From Plectrocnemia conspersa (taxonomy: Eukaryota > Arthropoda > Insecta > Trichoptera > Polycentropodidae): a stretch of 64,000 nucleotides of DNA. Location of the stretch: NCBI GenBank assembly GCA_009617715.1, contig VTFK01000026.1:992001-1056000 (forward strand), given 5' to 3'. Position 1 is the first letter of the stretch; each line of letters starts with the position of its first letter. The notes beneath the pieces are model-generated. The model made no database searches and was not told the DNA's origin. It worked only from the letters and a program-made list of their open reading frames with translations. Below are positions 61,453-64,000 of the stretch, in pieces. The position numbers were made by a program, and so were the translations under genes.

Positions 61453-61641
61453 ATGGCAGCCGTTATGAGCATGAATAGTTTGCTGAACGGCAAGGACTCG
61501 CGCTGGTTGCAGCTGGAGGTATGCAGAGAGTTCCAGAGGAACAAGTGTTCGAGGTCGGACACCGAGTGCAAGTTCGCGCATCCGCCCGCCAACGTAGAGG
61601 TCCAGAATGGCAGAGTTACCGCCTGCTACGACAGCATTAAG
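61453..61641 (+). CDS. mbl: Muscleblind, first coding exon (N-terminal 63 residues)
   Basis: Muscleblind is an RNA-binding CCCH zinc-finger protein that controls alternative splicing, RNA localisation and muscle and photoreceptor differentiation in insects; MBNL1-3 are the vertebrate counterparts. This exon encodes residues 1-63. It has the conserved leader with [19 protein letters not shown], then the first zinc finger with Cys24, Cys32, Cys39 and His43 (CX7CX6CX3H), followed by the linker [20 protein letters not shown]. Cys58 is the first ligand of finger 2, so the intron splits that finger. The ATG has A at -3 and G at +4 (AAAATGG). The exon ends AAG|GTAAAA, phase 0 after Lys63, the position at which insect and vertebrate genes are also interrupted to my knowledge. 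No later mbl exon is found up to 64000, consistent with the family's large introns. In Drosophila the exon carrying this start codon is the circMbl exon. Confidence 0.97.
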
Positions 61642-61789
61642 GTAAAACTTTCAAATTATTATATATATATGTAAATGTAGATCAACCCATATTAGAATCA
61701 ATAGTACTCGAAAGATTTTGAAAATAGGCTATATAAATTAATTACATATTTAATTGAAAAATCAAATTATTTCACGTTAACTTCATACA
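61642..61789 (+). other. mbl: start of next mbl intron with splice donor
   Basis: GTAAAA at 61642 directly follows the Lys63 codon. AT-rich sequence follows. Confidence 0.85.
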
Positions 61790-62290
61790 GGCATTTGGCT
61801 AGAAAAATGCATGTCATTTAATGAAAAACTATGAATTTTAATAAAATCTAAATATTAAAATAACCGACCACTGACTAGCCAACTCCCCCCCCCTCCAAAA
61901 AATCTTAATTATCGTCCCTGATTCTAAACCGGAAATTCTCAAAACAAATCCTTAAAATATAGTCTCGAATCTATCCCGAAAATATTATTTTAAATATGTC
62001 ATTTTAGTGAAATCATATCAAAATGCATTTTCACCGGTAGATATAATTTTACCAGTCAAAATATAATTTATCTGGCATGTGCTAGAAAAAAAATATGTGA
62101 TTTTAACCTTTCCATGCGATGTATAAATGTTACAGTGAATGTATATTTTTCAGTCCAAATACATTTTCACTAGTAGATATATATAGCGCTAATATGCTGC
62201 TCTAAAATGTCTTTGAAACTCAATTTAACAGTTGCGAAACGTCCATTTGCTGTTCTAACCCAAACCTAACGAAAGTTTTAATAGTCCAAA
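61790..62290 (+). repeat. dispersed repeat family R3, copy 2
   Basis: It is collinear with 7309-7830: TTTGGCTAGAAAAATGCATG, 'ctgattctaaa', 'tctcgaatctatccc', 'cattttagtga', 'ataatttatctggcatgtgctag'. It continues with 'gttacagtgaatgtatatttttcagt' and, inverted, TTGCGAAACG (62231), the block also seen at 31.1 and 34.9 kb. Confidence 0.6.
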
Positions 62291-62439
62291 ATACAAATTA
62301 AACCAACTCACTCAGGGGAAAATAAGCGAATAAAGAAATACAGACAAACGTCGCATTAGGCATATTGTTGTTTTAAAAATATGATAATTATCCTTACCAA
62401 TATTACTATAGACTTCTGATATGGGAATATTGGTAAAAA

Positions 62440-62580
62440 TACATTCAAATCGAATTTTGGTCAATAGGAGTGCGCAAAAACAATTATCACTTCTCAGAAG
62501 TCAAAAATTCACGACAAAAACAATAAAATCGTGTCGGCGCCGTCGCGAGCGTTCCCACTGTGACTACCCACCTCCAATCC
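62440..62580 (-). repeat. R4 MITE-like repeat, reverse orientation
   Basis: It reads ACAATAAAATCGTGTCGGCG then CCGTCGCGAGCGTTCCCAC, the reverse complement of the R4 core at 7.9 kb, preceded by 'acaattatcacttctcagaagtcaaaaatt'. Confidence 0.65.
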
Positions 62581-64000
62581 ACCCTTAATTTTTATGTATA
62601 TTAGATTAGAAGGCAATGGATTTTTAATGGCTTAGTCATGAATAATTTTAAAAACGCTTTTGATATCCAAAAAGATGAAAAATTTGCTTTGTTCATAAAT
62701 TCAATGCGTGCTCTCATTCCAAATTATTCAGAAAAAAGTTCCACTGCAAATTATTCAGGCTCCTCTGGCACATCTACTTCAATAAACGTAACATGTCAGC
62801 AAAATAAAATATTGCAAAAAAAAATGCGTCTACAATAGCATTATTAAAATATGTTTACATATTAAATTACGACATCTTAATTTATATAAGATACTACAAA
62901 TATGCATATATTTTATGGTTTTGCTTTCGTTTCATCAAAAAAATATTTTTTACCTATTTTGTGGTAATCTATCCCGGTTTTCCGACCACTGACTTTCAGA
63001 TTCGATTTACAGCACTATCCTTTCACAGTTGAGAAAAAAGCATAAGATGACAGAAATATAATTTATTTTCTAACATGCTAAAAATTAAACATAAAGTTTT
63101 ATCAAAATGATAACAAAACTGGCACTTTTCAAATAAAAAAAATATATTTTTTTATGCGAATTTGCTAAACGGGACAAATAAGTGTTATCTAAAAATAAAA
63201 TAAATTAATTTGCAAATCGTACCGCATATATTTATTTTTCTGCGGTCAAAAATCTAAATTAGGAATTTTGCCTTAAAAAGTCAATAGTAGTTTGAAGCAG
63301 ATCTCTGTTTACTGTAGTGTATATATTATACATATGTATGTATTAATGTTAATATGTCTTTAATATCATCTTGGCTAATTAATTTTATAATTAATCCAAT
63401 AATATTTTTAATCGAATTAAATTTTACAGAAGTATTTTATGTATGTATCATATTTAAAGATAAATACAATATTCGGATGAAACGGCGTTTCGACGATTCG
63501 TTAAACGCGTCTCTTCTTAAACTTCGCTTTAATCACCCCTCAAGAAATACGTTTCTTTCAACAGGGTAAAAAATGAAGAGAAAAAAGAATCGCGATCAAA
63601 CGTGGAAAAGGGCGCGACGGGAATACGTTCGCACAATACCAAACAAACAATAAAAACCAATTTATATCCTCGGCGACATGGGGTGCGAAATTTTAATGGA
63701 TCCCATTTATTTAGGAAAATTTATCTGTTTTATCGCGTCGAAAAATCGCGAACAGACGCGAAAATGCGGTTCGCATTATTCTCACGGGGATAAAAGCGAA
63801 ACCGGCGTGTTGGTCTTTGGATTTTTTCTCTGTCAACCATACCAATCGGCATAATAAGGCGTCTGACGAGTTCTCGTATACATTTAATAAAATATTCATG
63901 CCGGAGGCTCGTTAATAATAAATTATGCGGCACGGCATCCGCCCGTGACTTATTGGACCGGATACCTGAGAAATGCGCTCGATCGAAATTATCCATTAAG
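62581..64000. other. mbl intron, no further exon recognised
   Basis: The 66-codon + frame from 62638 (serine/threonine-rich, with a SGSSGTSTS stretch) resembles degraded coding sequence, but I cannot assign it. The section 63470-64000 is GC-richer with short frames on both strands. The second zinc-finger exon, which would start GR.C...CK.FH, was not seen. Confidence 0.5.

Noticed and set aside
62638..62838. 66-codon Ser/Thr-rich frame as a further mbl exon
   Set aside because: It lacks the CCCH ligands expected after Lys63, has no acceptor directly upstream in frame, and ends in a stop. It may be degraded transposon coding.

Overview
The window is AT-rich eukaryotic DNA with almost no long open frames, many decayed transposable elements and scattered GC-richer islands. 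Its one clearly recognisable protein-coding exon, at 61453-61641 on the + strand, encodes the N-terminus of Muscleblind (mbl): the first CCCH zinc finger and the start of the second, followed by a GT splice donor. The sequence is very close to insect Muscleblind, and the base composition, transposon types and large introns also suggest an insect. Lepidoptera is possible but cannot be proven from this window.

Layout. 1-44 kb: mostly non-coding DNA upstream of the best mbl first-exon candidate. A strong-looking splice acceptor at 588-603 may open the last exon of an upstream gene (uncertain). The rest is AT-rich sequence with GC-richer islands (for example 3.7, 14.0-15.5, 22.1, 33.4, 35.2-35.8 with a TATA box, and 36.2-37.0 kb) that could be enhancers or alternative promoters. 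Between them lie mobile-element relics: a degraded hAT transposase (2.2-3.0 kb), two non-autonomous hAT-like elements with 8-bp target duplications (11.84-12.55 and 22.42-23.05 kb), a LINE C-terminal fragment (20.5 kb), a frameshifted Tc1/mariner-type transposase (37.4-38.05 kb), tRNA-derived SINE-like copies (16.1, 38.2, 42.6 kb) and several multicopy families.

44.1-61.6 kb: the probable mbl 5' region. A strongly GC-rich island at 44.09-44.61 kb ends in a consensus donor (GTAAGA at 44612) and is the best candidate for a non-coding first exon. About 16 kb of intron follows, holding a relic tandem array (44.9-46.4 kb), a transposon-associated gene fragment (50.2 kb), a tRNA-like locus with an 11-nt anticodon loop (55.29 kb) and a degenerate minisatellite (58.0 kb). 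A good acceptor at 737 of the 60-kb block (exon from 60738) leads into a 5'UTR exon. The coding segment is either in the same exon (60738-61641) or separated from it by a short AT-rich intron (61096-61425).

In Drosophila the corresponding mbl second exon is the source of the abundant circRNA circMbl, whose production is promoted by Muscleblind binding near the exon. Here YGCTT motifs (the core bound by Muscleblind proteins) cluster just upstream of and inside the exon, which fits conserved autoregulation. 61.6-64 kb is the start of the next intron, containing repeat copies and no further exon that I can recognise.
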